From: Phycisphaerales bacterium UBA2218
Lineage (GTDB): Bacteria; Planctomycetota; Phycisphaerae; Sedimentisphaerales; Anaerobacaceae
Reading direction: 5' to 3'
NCBI GenBank assembly: GCA_002327785.1
Contig: DCUI01000281.1
Location: forward strand, 18,434-40,638
Length of the DNA stretch: 22,205 nt
Below, in pieces: positions 21,238 to 22,205 of the stretch. Under the pieces are notes generated by a model, which ran no database searches, was not told the DNA's origin, and worked only from the letters and a program-made list of their open reading frames with translations. Both the position numbers and the translations under genes were made by a program. Numbering within the stretch: position 1 is the stretch's first letter; the number at the start of each line of letters is the position of its first letter.

Positions 21238-22205
21238 ATGGAACGCCGCAAGTTTCTCCAGCTCCTCGGCGGCGCCGGTGCTTCGACGCTGGCGGCAACA
21301 AACTCTTGGCTTGGCGCCCGTCGTGCCTCCGGCGAGTCGGCGACCCTGCCGATGGATCGCGGTCTCCTGACCCACAGGAACCAGAACCGCTCGATGGTCG
21401 TCTCACGTCACGGCATGGTGTGCACCGCGGTGCCGTCGGCGAGCGTGGCAGGCATCGACGTGCTTAAGGCCGGCGGCAACGCCATCGATGCCGCGATTGC
21501 CGCCAACGCCATGCTGAGCCTCGTCGAGCCGATGAGCTGCGGGCTTGGCGGTGACCTCTTCGCCATCCTTTGGAGCGAGAAGGATCAGAAACTGTTCGGC
21601 CTCAATGCCAGTGGCCGCTCGCCTTACGACTGGACCTTGCAGCAGACGCTCGACCTGGGCCTCAAGGAAATCCCGGTCTACAGCCCCCTGTCGTGGAGCG
21701 TTCCGGGCTGCGTCAGCGGTTGGGCCGCGCTCCACGAGCGATTCGGCAGGCTCGCCTTCTCGCGGCTCCTTGAGCCCGTCATCAACCAGAGTCGGGCGGG
21801 TTTTCCCGTCTCGCCGATTGTCGCACAGTCGTGGCTTTCCGGCATCGACGACAGGCCGGGCCTGTACAGCACCTATCTGCCCGATGGCAAGCCCATGTCC
21901 TGTGGGAAGGTCTTCAAGAATCCCGACCTCGCGTCGGTCTTCGAGAGCCTCTCGCGGGAGGGTCCCCAGGCCTTCTATCAAGGCGACATCGCCGAGCGGA
22001 TCGTCAAGTTCTCACAGGCCCACGGCGGCCGGTTCTCCCTGCGGGACTTCCGCGACCACAAGGCCGACTGGGTCGAGCCGGTACGCACAAGCTATAGAGG
22101 CTACGACGTGTGGGAGATCCCACCCAATGGCCAGGGCATCGCCACGCTGCAGATTCTCAATTTGCTCGAACATTTCGACATCGGCTCACTGTCGCCAAAC
22201 TCCGC
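21238..22205 (+). CDS. Tat-exported gamma-glutamyltransferase family protein, 3' end outside the window
   Basis: The first 322 codons of a gamma-glutamyltranspeptidase-like Ntn hydrolase, which cleaves and transfers gamma-glutamyl groups from glutathione and related peptides. The leader is a twin-arginine signal, MERRKFLQLLGGAGASTLAA. Family signatures follow: MVCTAVPSASVAGIDVLKAG, GGNAIDAAIAANAMLSLVEP and MSCGLGGDLFAILWSEKDQ, then LNASGRSPYDWT (an Arg in the substrate-binding region), YSPLSWSVPGCVSGWAALHE and FRDHKADWVEPVRTSYRGYD. The autocatalytic Thr that starts the small subunit lies beyond the window edge. The ATG directly follows the upstream stop with AGGAG ahead of it. Close relatives in Planctomycetota may act on other gamma-glutamyl compounds. 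Confidence 0.88.
   Translation, partial: MERRKFLQLLGGAGASTLAATNSWLGARRASGESATLPMDRGLLTHRNQNRSMVVSRHGMVCTAVPSASVAGIDVLKAGGNAIDAAIAANAMLSLVEPMSCGLGGDLFAILWSEKDQKLFGLNASGRSPYDWTLQQTLDLGLKEIPVYSPLSWSVPGCVSGWAALHERFGRLAFSRLLEPVINQSRAGFPVSPIVAQSWLSGIDDRPGLYSTYLPDGKPMSCGKVFKNPDLASVFESLSREGPQAFYQGDIAERIVKFSQAHGGRFSLRDFRDHKADWVEPVRTSYRGYDVWEIPPNGQGIATLQILNLLEHFDIGSLSPNS

Overview
The window looks like a chromosomal piece of a GC-rich Planctomycetota bacterium, possibly Phycisphaerae-like. This is inferred from the gene repertoire: several Tat-exported sugar oxidoreductases and isomerases, a PhoPQ-related hydrolase, a GntP permease and a Tat-exported gamma-glutamyltranspeptidase. No rRNA, tRNA or CRISPR array was seen.

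Region 1 (about 1-4572, minus strand) is a compact stress-response and efflux operon. Read from 4572 downwards it encodes an ECF sigma factor, a zinc-finger membrane anti-sigma factor, a CpxP/Spy/ZraP-like periplasmic sensor, a TolC-like outer-membrane lipoprotein, an HlyD-type adaptor lipoprotein and the start of an RND pump cut by the window edge. Genes overlap or nearly touch, so the regulator and the pump it probably controls are one transcription unit.

Region 2 (4938-7277, plus strand) holds three genes divergent from that operon: a secreted protein with an Arg/Gly-rich tail, a TrmO/TsaA-family protein with a twin-arginine leader, and a 3-hydroxyacyl-CoA-dehydrogenase-like protein with a twin-arginine/lipobox-like leader. 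The last two families normally work in the cytoplasm, which makes this cassette the most unexpected part of the window.

Region 3 (7288-11221, minus strand) is a probable operon: a large secreted six-hairpin glycosidase-like protein, a second ordinary cytoplasmic TrmO, a four-cysteine small protein and a HIT hydrolase. Region 4 (11491-12960) is a mobile-element graveyard with a truncated tyrosine recombinase and fragments of two unrelated transposases.

Region 5 (13038-20119, plus strand) starts with a very good extended -10 promoter. It encodes a sugar catabolic module: Tat-exported Gfo/Idh/MocA oxidoreductase, Tat-exported xylose-isomerase-like protein, secreted PhoPQ-related alpha/beta hydrolase, GntP permease, zinc alcohol dehydrogenase and an SDR with an altered catalytic tetrad. 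The permease/zinc dehydrogenase/SDR trio resembles the IdnT/IdnD/IdnO L-idonate pathway. Region 6 (20328-22205) holds a multi-pass membrane protein of unknown function and a truncated Tat-exported gamma-glutamyltransferase.
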